DNA of 64,000 nucleotides from Cliona cf. orientalis (GCA_963930775.1 OZ005689.1:25728058-25792057), one strand, 5' to 3'; positions 45,427-55,407 are shown, numbered from the stretch's first letter. The notes: generated from the sequence alone by a model not told the origin. Numbers and translations are program-made.

Positions 45427-45505
45427 GTGACAGCACTCAATCTGGCCTATGCACCAGAGAGTGGTACTCCATCTGACAGTCATGCAATCAGAGAGTACTA
45501 GTCAC
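45427..45505 (-). ncRNA. three-way-junction structured element, copy 3
   Basis: The outer stem is GTGAC/GTCAC. Hairpin A is CACTC-AA-TCTGG with CCAGA-GAGTG. Hairpin B is GTACTC-CA-TCTGA with TCAGA-GAGTAC. It lies 57 bp 3' of the stop of the F-box-like gene at 45562-46203, in its likely 3' UTR. The two hairpins resemble each other, so the element may itself be an internal duplication. Confidence 0.7.
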
Positions 45506-45561
45506 TTGAAAATCACCACCACATAATTCTTACTCATTATCTCTTTTAACACCACTTTTTT

Positions 45562-46203
45562 TTAGTAATTCCTTTCCATCTTGTTACATGTGCACACACC
45601 TGTACACACCCTACACCAAGTGTAAGCTGCATCAACATCAACTGAGCTCCAATTTTCTTCAGTCTCAGTACTCAGATATGATGTTGTTTGACTGTTATGC
45701 TGTATTATCATCCCTCCATATACCATATACCAATATTGATTCCTGTCCCATAGGCTATGCAGCTCTAAACATTGTTCACGTGTTGACCCACCACCACAAC
45801 CCAAATATCTTATCCATTCCAACTGTCCACTGGGGTGCCCTACCACTTTCTCAAAATCTGGGTCAAACTGCTTAGATTTTACCACTTTATACGACCAATA
45901 CAAATTGAAATATCTCTTGAATTTATCTAATACTCTAAAACTTGGATTCAAGCAAAAATTTATAATACTCACAGCCTTGGTGTGTGCATACAAAACCTTC
46001 ATCAACATCTGTGGACACAGGGCAATAGTTCCCAACTCATCTAACACTGACTCAAAATCCAACTCCTTTCTGTGCGCAAACACATAATAAACCACATCAT
46101 GAGCCACAGTACACACTTGCATGTATGCTATACAGTCCTTCAATGACAATTCTCTCACAATCAACACATGTACCTGAAACGGTATCGATAGCAATCCAGC
46201 CAT
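45562..46203 (-). CDS. F-box-like protein, paralog 1
   Basis: 213 aa, a single intact frame. The N-terminus (LLSIPFQVHVLIVRELSLKD, then CIAYMQVC) has the F-box pattern, suggesting an SCF-type ubiquitin ligase adaptor in cytoplasm or nucleus; the rest (VVYYVFAHRKELDF, VLYAHTKAVSIINF, FNLYWSYKVV, GHPSGQLEWIRYLG) is an unnamed conserved region, and the tail has a Cys cluster (TWCRVCTGVCTC) that could bind metal. Paralogs lie at 54721-55407 and 52212-52864. The three-way-junction element follows the stop. The start at 46203 is supported by the same MAGLL start context in paralog 2. F-box assignment is from pattern only. Confidence 0.55.
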   Translation of the reverse strand: MAGLLSIPFQVHVLIVRELSLKDCIAYMQVCTVAHDVVYYVFAHRKELDFESVLDELGTIALCPQMLMKVLYAHTKAVSIINFCLNPSFRVLDKFKRYFNLYWSYKVVKSKQFDPDFEKVVGHPSGQLEWIRYLGCGGGSTREQCLELHSLWDRNQYWYMVYGGMIIQHNSQTTSYLSTETEENWSSVDVDAAYTWCRVCTGVCTCNKMERNY

Positions 46204-46445
46204 TAAATTTTTATTATAAACTTACAACTTCTGCAATCACACTTCACTTTTTATCAAAACTACTATAGACTCCACTCACTACTCATAAAGGACCACGAAA
46301 TGGCGGGTGAACGTGAAGGCTGACTCCCCTTTTTATACTCACCTCTAGATCTCATGAATTTACAACTATCAACTGCGCATGCGCTGCCTCTAATCAATCA
46401 ACAGCGACCTGTTGATGTTTCGCCCATGCACTACATGGGCTATAT
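46204..46445 (-). promoter_or_regulatory. F-box gene promoter with NRF1-like site
   Basis: The upstream block contains TGAACGTGAAGGCTGACTC and CAACTGCGCATGCGCTG, then CCTGTTGATGTTTCG. The same three words recur in order at 53226-53420. TGCGCATGCGC is a near-perfect NRF1-type palindrome. Confidence 0.55.
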
Positions 46446-46528
46446 ACCACAATCATTACCAATAATTATTGTTACATAACTGCCTGTAATATTATATTAA
46501 CCACAATGTCAACACGTGATACACTCAC

Positions 46529-46529
<1 letters not shown>

Positions 46530-46589
<60 letters not shown>

Positions 46590-46600
46590 AGAGAGAGAGA
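46530..46600 (+). repeat. GA microsatellite with G-run
   Basis: A (GA)n tract with an inner run of ten G. It lies 50 bp outside the piggyBac left end. Confidence 0.85.
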
Positions 46601-46970
46601 CTCAGCATAGCATGGATATTCCAACCACCAAACTGTACAATAAGCCTTAACCCTTCAATGCAACATCCATTTCTTTTGTTGCTTCAAATATATTAGTACA
46701 TTTTAGTATTTAAGCGGTTGAATATTGAAAAATTTAACAAATCAAGTGGTACTCTCAATACAGACGTGTTATCCTAGGCGTACATACAACGCATGCGCAC
46801 TAGTGTATAATCGGTTAGACCACACCCACTCACGCATGCGCCCTATGTTTCTTAGTCGCGTTCCCAGATCCAGAGAGGGGTCTGGGAACGAGACTATATG
46901 TTTCTCAGCAGATCAGCACATGCTTGAAAGAAGCTGTCGAACTCGGACGCGTAGATATCTCTTTGACAAG

Positions 46971-47063
46971 GTATGTAATCATGCTAGAATAGGCCAATTT
47001 GGCCTTTTCCTTGAGAATATTGCTGCCCATTTTACTATTGGTGGACATTTCTTGATTTTTCAG
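46971..47063 (+). other. piggyBac 5' UTR intron
   Basis: The donor AAG/GTATGT at 46971 and acceptor TTTTTCAG at 47063 lie just upstream of ATG 47072. The mRNA would have a spliced leader of its own. Confidence 0.6.
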
Positions 47064-47071
47064 GTGCTATC

Positions 47072-49429
47072 ATGGCCACGTTCAAACGGGCAAGAGGTCC
47101 CACAAAATTTCTCACAGTTGAAGAAGTAGCTTCCATTTTTGCCGACCGAAAAAGTGTCGACCTTCTTAGTGAAGTCAGCAGTTGTGAAAGTGCTGATGAA
47201 AGTTTCTGGGAGAGCAGCGCTGCTGACAGTGCGAGTGAACTAGAAAGTGAAACTGAAACTGAATTCTCAGGTAGTGCGCCCCCAGAAGTCCATTCTGATA
47301 GTTTGGAGTGTTCTGAGGATTCCAACTGTGATGACTTGCCACCTCCTAAGAAAGTGAAAGTTGACAAATTGGATGATGAATCTGATGACGACAACGAAAG
47401 TGATGAAGGTAGTAAAAATGGAGGCTCCAGCAGATATGCTGGTCGTAGCAGCCGTGGTGGTCGTGGTGGTCGTGGTGGTCGTGGTGGTCGAGGCAGTCGA
47501 GGCGGTCGTGGTAGTCGAGGCAGTCGTGGAAGTCGAGGCGGTCGTGGTGGTCGTGGCGGTGGTGGTGGTCATGGTGGTCGTAGCGATCGTGGAGGTCGAG
47601 GAAGGCGTGGAGGCCGTACATGTTCCAACAGTTGTAGTGCTGGAAGAGAGGTACCAAAAGAAGCCGTAAACATAACGGTGGAAGACTCCTACAATGTCCC
47701 CAAGGTTGATTTCTGTCCTTTACGTACTCCTGGACCCCATGTTTCCCTGGACGAAGTGAATGCTTTATCACTATTTGAACTGTTTTTTGATGATGCAATG
47801 ATGGAGCGTATTCTGAAGTGTACCCTTGCTTACGCAGAGAGCAAGAAAAACGAAAAAAAGAAGCGATATGAGCTTTTTATGAGGAAGAAGCTAACCAAGG
47901 ATGAAATCAAAGCCTTTCTTGGTGCACTTATCCTTTTGGGGATACACAAAGTTAGGAACCATCGCAAAGCATGGAGTGTGAGTAAGGCACAACATCTTAG
48001 CAGACTCCAAGATCTCATGACGTGTCAACGCTTTGAACTAATCGGATGTTTTCTGCATGTTGTAACGCCTGAAGAAGAGGAGCTTGCTACTGGAGATCGC
48101 TTGAGGAAGCTTCGACCATATCTAGATCATCTAAAAACCAACTGTCTGACGTATTATCAGCCACTCCAGTGTTTGAGTGTCGATGAACGCATGGTGAAGA
48201 GCAAGTCGCGCTCACATATGGTGCAATATATGCGAAACAAGCCCGTGAAATGGGGCTTCAAACTGTGGGTGTTAGCAGACACTTCTGGCTATACCATCGA
48301 TTTCAACGTTTATACTGGAAAAGAACAAAGTACAGATCATGGTCTAACCTTCAAGGTGGTGGTGGATCTCATAGAGCCATTTTGGTTCCAGGGATATGAA
48401 GTATATACTGATAACTACTATTCAAGCCCTAGCTTATTCAAAGAGCTATTGGATGTTGGAGTAAGAGCCACAGGAACACTACGGACGAACCGCACTGGAG
48501 TTCCAAGTAGCGTTGTATCCTTGAAGCAAGCACTTGAAAAGAAGACTGAACGTGGGACTGGATACTATATTCGTGATCCAACTGGTGATATTGTATATGT
48601 GTGTTGGAGAGACGTGCGCGTTGTTACCCTCCTCTCAACAGCATATCCTGGCCACAGTGAAGCAACAGTAACACGAACAACTCGCGTGTCTGGACAAGCG
48701 CAGAAGGTGACTGTACCCATACCAATTGCTGTAGCAAAGTACAACATTTCAATGGGAGGAGTGGACAAGAGTGACCAACTTTTATCTTACCACAATGTGC
48801 TTCGCCGTACCGTACGCTACTGGAAGACTCTGTTCTACCATGGAGTTGATGTAGGTGTAGTCAATTCGTTTATCCTCTACAACCTGCTTGCTTACCAGAA
48901 TGGAATGCGCACAATCACTGAAAATGATTTCAGGGATATGCTTGTTTTGCAAATCATCGAAAAGTATGGTCGTGAGCAGCGTGAGCCAGTTACACGTGGA
49001 AGGCCACCAAGGAGCACTTATCGTGTCCACCATGGGAGCACTCTAACACAAGACAAAGGGCGTTGCCAGTATTGCAAACTATCCAAGAAGGTAAATTATA
49101 CCCAGAGAAAGTGTCCAGATTGTCCTTTTGCTCCCCCTCTTTGCCAAACTTTGGAGAGGGATTGCCATACTGCTTGGCACCAGTCCTCATTTGATGAAGT
49201 TAGAGCATTGTGGCTTGACAAGCACGAGAACAAGTCTCGTTCTTCAGCTCAATCTTCTGAGACTTCCTCAGCTGGACCTTCACAGGCAGCATCTACTTCC
49301 TCAGCTGGACCTTCACAGGCAGCATCCACTTCAACTGGAGCCCCGTCTGCATCTTCCCAATCACGTCGTGGACGTCCAAAAGGTTCAATAAACAAGCGAC
49401 GACGAAGAGGGAATTATCGATCAAAATGA
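47072..49429 (+). CDS. piggyBac transposase
   Basis: 785 aa, one open frame. An acidic N-terminus (to about residue 110), then an RGG-rich low-complexity region (about 115-190, GRGGRGG and GSRG units), then the DDE domain. Catalytic Asp371 (SVDERMV), Asp447 (YTDNYYSS) and Asp565 (GGVDKSDQ) match the family's three Asp. Flanking motifs: KPVKWGFKLW, FDVYTG-like FNVYTGKEQS, MGGVDKSDQL..Y....R..RYWK. The C-terminus has a Cys-rich finger (CQYCKLSKKVNYTQRKCPDC, then C..H) and a basic tail (RRGRPKGSINKRRRRG) for DNA binding and nuclear import. Longer than the about 590 aa of the insect protein because of the Gly/Arg region. It acts in the nucleus by cut-and-paste at TTAA. Confidence 0.93.
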   Translation: MATFKRARGPTKFLTVEEVASIFADRKSVDLLSEVSSCESADESFWESSAADSASELESETETEFSGSAPPEVHSDSLECSEDSNCDDLPPPKKVKVDKLDDESDDDNESDEGSKNGGSSRYAGRSSRGGRGGRGGRGGRGSRGGRGSRGSRGSRGGRGGRGGGGGHGGRSDRGGRGRRGGRTCSNSCSAGREVPKEAVNITVEDSYNVPKVDFCPLRTPGPHVSLDEVNALSLFELFFDDAMMERILKCTLAYAESKKNEKKKRYELFMRKKLTKDEIKAFLGALILLGIHKVRNHRKAWSVSKAQHLSRLQDLMTCQRFELIGCFLHVVTPEEEELATGDRLRKLRPYLDHLKTNCLTYYQPLQCLSVDERMVKSKSRSHMVQYMRNKPVKWGFKLWVLADTSGYTIDFNVYTGKEQSTDHGLTFKVVVDLIEPFWFQGYEVYTDNYYSSPSLFKELLDVGVRATGTLRTNRTGVPSSVVSLKQALEKKTERGTGYYIRDPTGDIVYVCWRDVRVVTLLSTAYPGHSEATVTRTTRVSGQAQKVTVPIPIAVAKYNISMGGVDKSDQLLSYHNVLRRTVRYWKTLFYHGVDVGVVNSFILYNLLAYQNGMRTITENDFRDMLVLQIIEKYGREQREPVTRGRPPRSTYRVHHGSTLTQDKGRCQYCKLSKKVNYTQRKCPDCPFAPPLCQTLERDCHTAWHQSSFDEVRALWLDKHENKSRSSAQSSETSSAGPSQAASTSSAGPSQAASTSTGAPSASSQSRRGRPKGSINKRRRRGNYRSK

Positions 49430-49829
49430 CACCATTTATTGTAGTTAGAGATCAGGACACAAAGTTTAGCTTTCAAGCATAATATTATAATATATCTTCA
49501 TAAGAATATTATTATTGGCCTTAAAATAATGTGATATGTGTACTATTTTCCTATGAATAGCTTGACACTGAGTTAGAGACCACTATAATGTAGTTATGAC
49601 CACAGTACATGATATAGCCTAGTTGGAAAATATTCGCGAATTTTATTATTGCGCGCAATCTTTCTTTAATTTAATTATTGACCTCTCCTCAGTATTGAAT
49701 TTGTATCGTTGTACATTCAGCTTTGTAGGGAATGCATTTGTAGTACATGTATAATACATTGCATGCATCAACAATAATCATAATAAGAGCAATGAAACAT
49801 AAGTAGTAATTGTTGCATTGAAGGGTTAA

Positions 49830-50083
49830 TTAAATTAAGTCTATTATTAAGGTGAAACCATGCCACAACTGTGATAACTGCATGAATCAGTTCTGATTTT
49901 CATAAACATCATGATGATCATATTGCTAGTCATGATCATATCACATAATATTATTCACAGCATTCGTGATCAAATCATATTTTTCTGCCGACCATCTCTG
50001 TGCTTTGAACTATTTTGCTTCCTGAAATCGACTAAGTCAAATAAAAACAGCATACTACGTTAGTAGCAACTGTTCAACCTTAG
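49830..50083. other. spacer after piggyBac
   Basis: AT-rich flank with no feature beyond the TTAA. Confidence 0.4.
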
Positions 50084-50086
50084 TTA

Positions 50087-50312
50087 GGCCCCTCCAAATC
50101 AATTAGTAGTTTCTCATCCCCCTTAATTTCCGCCCGCATGCATTTTGTGATTAGAAGCACAATGCAAAAGTATACCGCATCATTTTTTGCAAGCGATTTT
50201 GACGACCATTTCCATCAAAAATTGCACATATTTGACGACTATTACCACCGCCCGCCCGCATCAATTTTGAGCTCAGAGGGGATGAGAAACTACTATTTGA
50301 TTTGGAGGGGCC
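50087..50312. mobile_element. PIF/Harbinger-type MITE (TTA target)
   Basis: GGCCCCTCCAAATCAATTAG at the left and its mirror GATTTGGAGGGGCC at the right, sharing TAGTAGTTTCTCATCCCC; TTA at 50084-50086 and 50313-50315. No coding content. Confidence 0.85.
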
Positions 50313-50582
50313 TTACGTACACTAGATAGCCATAGTGCTTCTATACACCAACTATAGCTATAATGTTTACAAACTGCACCCAGAAATCATTGTATTCACT
50401 AACTACATTTCAGCACCAACTATAGAAGAAACTATGTATACCCATAACCAATATCTACTTTTTGATGTTGCACACAGAAATCTGATTGCAGTGGGTGAAG
50501 GAATAGCCAGACACAAAACTGTCATAGCTAGGTCACACACTTATAATTATTATTACACACGTCACACTGGCATGATAATAAT

Positions 50583-50793
50583 ACCGTATAGCGGGAAATT
50601 TTCGAGGGAGAAAACTTTCGCGGATCGGTAGGAAAGGAGCATTTCGTGGAGAAAATTTTCGCGGAATGTTAAAACTGGTTGCATAATGGGTGTGGCATGC
50701 CTAGAATTTCGTGGAGAAAACTTTCGCGGATATGGTGGAAAAATCGCGAAATTCATGAAAGTTTTCTCCCTCGAAAGTTTCCCGCTATACAGT
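50583..50793. mobile_element. ACCGTATAGCGGG MITE
   Basis: ACCGTATAGCGGGAAATTTT at the left and AAAGTTTCCCGCTATACAGT at the right. GGAGAAAACTTTCGCGG and similar words repeat inside in both orientations. Confidence 0.8.
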
Positions 50794-50799
50794 AATTAT

Positions 50800-51437
50800 C
50801 AAACATCTCATTCCCCAGCACTAATTTTACCTATCATTATCAGATCTGCCAACCATGCACAGTTCCCACTTCTTTAATGTTGTGCTGCATCACAAACATG
50901 CAGTGGGTACTTGAATACACTCAACATTAATAATTAGTTCCTGTTGAGCTACTATTCCCTGCTCCTGTTTGCCAGCTAATACCCACTTATTTTGCATAAT
51001 AATAATTATTATATATCACTCATAGATTACCTATGAACCACAAAGCTTGCTACTGACCTTTACCAATATCACTGTACTCTACTACATCCATCCACAGATA
51101 GGGGTAATCATTAATTATCATAATCAATATAATTATAATCTAAATATAAAATTAATTATCACTGGAATGCATAATAATATTATTGTACATGCACCCACAC
51201 GCCTGACAGTGTACAACACGAAGGTTCCATAACACAAAAATTATAACATTGTGTAAGTTTCATGCATTGGGTGGGGAAACCAGGAGGAACACCGACTGAT
51301 ATAATACATCACACTTCCACTTCAACTTTCTGTCGCTACATGAATCCCTAAAATTTCAGTCAATAGTGTTTAACTGCGCTACAACAGAATTCACACACAC
51401 AAATACATCGACTCTGACCTATAATATTATATTATTA
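50800..51437. other. gene-free stretch
   Basis: AT-rich with no gene or clear repeat. Confidence 0.45.
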
Positions 51438-51806
51438 TACATGACCAGCTCTGAGAAAAGGGACCACTCCGAATAAATTATAGCTATATAATACCTAATA
51501 TGTGGGGAAAATGAGTTTTTTCATTGTTTACTCTACCTGAAAAAATTAATGTAGAAATATAGCTTCAAATTGATATCCTAGGTTTATGTAGTTGCAATAC
51601 AAAATTTAATTAAAAATGCACATTTTCCGAAAACTAATGTACCTACCCGGAGTGCATAAAAATTAATGGTAACTCCGCTTGTGAACAATATTTTTTCATA
51701 AAACATGCACAATAGGATTCAGCACACACAGAGCTATCAATCTATTTAAAAATTCAATTTTTATGAAATATTCAGAGTGGTCCCTTTTCTCGGAGCAGGT
51801 CACGTA
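51438..51806. mobile_element. TA-flanked TIR element, TCTGAGAAAAGG family
   Basis: CATGACCAGCTCTGAGAAAA at the left (TA before) and the mirror TTTTCTCGGAGCAGGTCACG at the right (TA after), both followed inward by GGGACCACTC. Short non-autonomous member of the TGTGAC group. Confidence 0.75.
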
Positions 51807-51809
51807 TAA

Positions 51810-52080
51810 TAGCAGTCCTCAATACATCCAAAGTTAAACACTATAGTAGTATAATAATTATACTCAAATTGACATGTCTGTGCATACTCAGTATCATACC
51901 TTCACACAATCTTTCTAAAGAATAAAATTATCACAATATCCTTAATCATTCTCAGCATCAATAACTTTGATATAAAAAAATATACTTGATAATATGTAAT
52001 TAACATTAATTATTATAATCTTGACAACTGTATCTAAATAATATTATTATTATTAAATTTACTTAAAAGAGTAGTTCTAT
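51810..52080. other. AT-rich spacer
   Basis: No coding or repeat feature seen. Confidence 0.4.
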
Positions 52081-52165
52081 GTGACAGCACTCAATCAGGT
52101 ACTATTATATGCACCAGAGAGTGGTACTCCATCTGATAAGCATGCAATCAGAGAGTACTAGTCAC
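52081..52165 (-). ncRNA. three-way-junction structured element, copy 4
   Basis: The outer stem is GTGAC/GTCAC. CACTC/GAGTG with TCAGG/CCAGA (one mismatch) forms the first hairpin. GTACTC/GAGTAC with TCTGA/TCAGA forms the second. It lies 47 bp 3' of the stop of paralog 2. Confidence 0.7.
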
Positions 52166-52211
52166 ATTCATTGAGTAATATAAACAGCTACATTCATTAT
52201 TTCCACCATCT

Positions 52212-52864
52212 TTAGTTTCTATCACCTTCACCATTTTCCATGTTACACATGCACACACCAGAACACTCTTTACACCAAGTGTAAGGAGCATCAACATCAA
52301 CTGAGCTCCAATTGGGTTCAGTGCTACGCAGATAAGGTGTTGTTTGATCATTATGCTGTATTATCATTCTACCGTATACCATATACCAGTATTGGTTCCT
52401 GTCCCATAGGCTATGCAGCTCTAAACATTGATCACGTGTCGAACCTCCACCACAACCACCCAAATATCTTATACGGTCTAAGTGTCCACTCGGGTGTCCT
52501 ACAGCTTCCTCATAATGTGGTTCAAACTGCTTAGGTTGTACCACCTTATATGACCAATATAAATTAAAATATCGCTTAAATTCGTCTAACATACTGAAAC
52601 TTGCATTCAGCCGAAAATTTATTATACTCACAGCCCTGGTATGTGCATACAAAACTCTCATCAGCACCTCTGGACACAGGGCAATAGTCCCTGACTCATC
52701 TAGAACAGACTCAAAATCTAATTCCATTCTGTGTGCAAAAACATAATAAACTACATCATATGAGCCACTGTACACACTTGCACGTATGCTATACAATCCT
52801 TCAATGACAACTTCCTCACAATAGACACATGCACCTCAAACGGTATTGATAATAAACCTGCCAT
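52212..52864 (-). pseudogene. F-box-like paralog 2, 2-nt frameshift
   Basis: The start at 52864 opens MAGLLSIPFEVHVSIVRKLS, then LKDCIAYVQVCTVAH, where CATATGATGTAG replaces the CATGATGTGG of paralog 1; the two extra bases end the frame. From 52796 the shifted frame continues (YDVVYYVFAHRMELDFES...) to 52212 and is otherwise conserved, including the C-terminal Cys cluster. Paralog 3 has the same extra AT. So either both share an old lesion, or a real start in the shifted frame (MYSIRASVYSGSYDVVYYVF) is used, without the F-box N-terminus. Confidence 0.5.
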
Positions 52865-53020
52865 TTTTTTATCACTTACCTTTTGTAATCCCACACTCCA
52901 CTTTGTCAGAACACTCCACTTCACTCACTAATCACCAAGGAAAATATAAACTGAAATAGTGACTGCTGAATGTGAAGGCTGCCCTTTTTTATACAATGTC
53001 ATAATAGCTGGTCAGCACTA

Positions 53021-53215
53021 GTGATGCAATACATCCACCTAGTGCTGCGGAAAAGGGAGGGGTCTGGATTCGAGACTAACCTAATAGCCTCCTCCCCACA
53101 GTACAGTACAGAGGCGGGCCGGCGCCCCAAATCCACGCGCAAGAAGTATTATGTAGTCGCTGCGTATGCGCTTGCCTGCTGGAGGGCAGGTAAAGGTCGA
53201 CAGCAACGTCAATGA
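53021..53215 (+). other. GC-richer patch with GGTCTGG..CGAGACTA word
   Basis: GGGGTCTGGATTCGAGACTA at 53052 resembles GGGGTCTGGGAACGAGACTA at about 46879 and CACTGGGAACGAGAC at about 23860. A GGCGGGCCGGCGCC patch follows. Perhaps a promoter or a MITE fragment. Confidence 0.3.
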
Positions 53216-53225
53216 CAGTTCACTC

Positions 53226-53420
53226 TCGAAAGGTATTATACAGCAATCTAGCCATTTAGTATACACTTACAACCTTTATAATCATACTTCATTTTTTGTC
53301 AAGAGTACACTCCACTCAGTACTCATCAAGCACCACAAACTGACGGTTGAACGTGAAGGCTGACTCCCCCTCTCTGCCATCAACTGCGCATGCGCTGGTG
53401 TTAATGAACCTGTTGATGTT
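53226..53420 (-). pseudogene. truncated 5' copy of the F-box gene promoter
   Basis: It matches the paralog 1 5' region from the start codon context (minus strand ATGGCTAGATTGC) through AACGTGAAGGCTGACTC, CAACTGCGCATGCGCTGG and CCTGTTGATGTTTCG, but no coding body follows. A fourth, 5'-only member of the cluster. Confidence 0.6.
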
Positions 53421-54631
53421 TCGTCATTTACCCAAAGTAGTTTAAAATTACGTACAGCGATCGTGCATTTCCATCTACCGTTAACCATTGCACCTAACTA
53501 CACTCATTACACAGACAATCCACACGCTACAATTTTTATTAGTGGTGATGAAAATCATTGTGCAGGGCGAGCCTTCCAGAATGTCAATGAAAACACACAG
53601 GCATGCCCATAGCACAGCTGACCGTGAAAATAACATACATTCATAGTAGTCCAATGATACTAGCTACCACATTCCACTATCTGCTTCTGAGTATAATATT
53701 AATTATACATCAGGTTTATCATACTACCAGTATTAAAATTTTGTCTCTACCACATGCCTATTATTATTATTTCACATCAAACCTCTACATCAGTCTATAC
53801 TGCTCCACTAACAATACTGCTATATAGTCACACTGTTCATTTGCACCAACTCGTTTGGTACTTCTGAATCACATACATTCCCATTAACTATAATATAACT
53901 GTACATGTATGATCATCATGCACAGAATTGGTGGACACTCCAACTGGAGGACATACACACTATAATAGCTATAATACATGCCTGTTGTATATTATAGCTA
54001 CATGACAATCAATAACAAGCTACAATACCACATTCTCTTAGGTTGCCTTTCTCATGAATACTCCTGGCCATCCACATGCACTATTATTATCCCAATTTAT
54101 TCTTTAAACCAACATGCACTTCAAGTTCAATTTCTACCTATTATTATAAATTACATATACAAACACCAACCATTTTCATCCCCTCACACTATGCTATAAT
54201 AGTATTAATAATAATATCAAATGCTGTAATAAATGTGATTGAAGCACTGTGCCTTATTGACTGTACTTGTGCACACACTATCTAACGACAGTGTACCATA
54301 TGCACTATTACAACTATGCAGCTACTGGGGATGTTGTCAAAATTAATTGTATATAGTACAGTGAACCCATTATATTGACGACCTTTACCACACACAATTT
54401 TCCACTATGCAGCTACCGAGGGCATGGTCAAGTTTTTCACATTATTCAAAATTAATATTTATATTTTCATCATAATCATACACATTATTTAGTATTGTAA
54501 TGATTCACTACGACTATAGTTATTAATTTCATAATAATAATTATCTCAGTTACACTTCTTTAATACAGTAATATAATCATATTTATTATTGTTATTATCA
54601 ATGAATCTCCAATGCATGATAATATTATTAT
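53421..54631. other. gene-free stretch with dispersed repeat
   Basis: No supported gene. 54305-54430 carries two GCAGCTAC..GGG words and the TATTGACGACCTTTACC word shared with 29.1 and 41.4 kb. Confidence 0.4.
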
Positions 54632-54705
54632 GTGACAGCACTCAATCTGGCACTATATACACCAGAGAGCGGTACTCCATCTGACAATCAGAGAGTACTA
54701 GCCAC
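54632..54705 (-). ncRNA. three-way-junction structured element, copy 5
   Basis: The outer stem GTGAC/GCCAC has one mismatch. Hairpins TCTGG/CCAGA and GTACTC/GAGTAC with TCTGA/TCAGA are kept. It lies 15 bp 3' of the inferred stop of paralog 3 (54721). Confidence 0.65.
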
Positions 54706-54720
54706 ATTTATTGCACCACA

Positions 54721-55407
54721 TCATAAACATTCATTACTTTCATAATCATTATCACCTACACTCTTTGTACTCTCTTCATCACTTTCCACGTTACAAGTGC
54801 ACACACCAGTACACTCCCAACACCGAGTGTAAGGTGCATCAACATCAATAGAGCTCCAAATTGGGTTCACCGTCACTCAGATATGATGTTGTTCGCTCAT
54901 CCTGCCTGCATATAGGACCATCGCATTCCATATACCAATCTTGGCTACTATTCCATAGGCTCCATAGCTCAACACTTTGCTCCCGTGTTGAGCCTCCTTC
55001 CCACCCCAAATGTCTGATACGCTCTAAGTGTCCACTGGGGTGTCCTACCTCCTGTAGACATTGATCAAACTGTTCAATATCAACCACTTTATATGACCAA
55101 TACATATTGAAATACCTACAAAATTCATTCAGCAGTGTGAAATTAGGATTCAAGCAAAAATTCATGATACTCACAGCCCTGGTATGTGCATACAAAACCT
55201 TCATCAACATCTCTGAACACAGGGCAATAGTTCCCGATTCATCTAACACTGACTGAAAATCCAACTCCTTTCTGTGCGCAAACACATAATAAACTACATC
55301 ATATGAGCCACAGTACACACCTGCATGTATGCTATACAATCCTTCAAAGACAACTCTCTCACAATCAACACATGCACCTCAAACGGTATTGACAATAAAT
55401 CTGCCAT
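54721..55407 (-). pseudogene. F-box-like paralog 3, two frameshifts
   Basis: The start at 55407 (MADLL) precedes the F-box region. The CATATGATGTAG disruption at about 55300 is shared with paralog 2. The shifted frame runs 55339-54845 (YDVVYYVFAHRKELDF, FNMYWSYKVV, GHPSGHLERIRHLG) and ends early after an extra A at about 54857 (CCAAATTGG here, CCAATTGG in paralog 2). Past it the C-terminus continues SIDVDAPYTRCWECTGVCTC to a TGA at 54721. Same Cys cluster as the others. Confidence 0.5.

Larger units (their letters stand above)
46651..49825. mobile_element. complete piggyBac element
   Basis: TTAA (46647-46650) and TTAA (49826-49829) flank 15-bp perfect inverted repeats CCCTTCAATGCAACA. It contains a 5' UTR intron (46971-47063, GTATGT...TTTTTCAG), two CGCATGCGC motifs near 46791 and 46832, and the 785-aa transposase. 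The exact TTAA, intact frame and identical TIR termini suggest recent activity. It separates F-box-like paralog 1 from 2. Confidence 0.95.

Noticed and set aside
45427-45505. Hammerhead ribozyme
   Set aside because: The three-way junction lacks the CTGATGA and GAAA core in every copy on both strands.
47361-47669. Val-rich 102-aa frame and His/Asp-rich minus frame
   Set aside because: Both are other frames of the piggyBac RGG-coding repeat.
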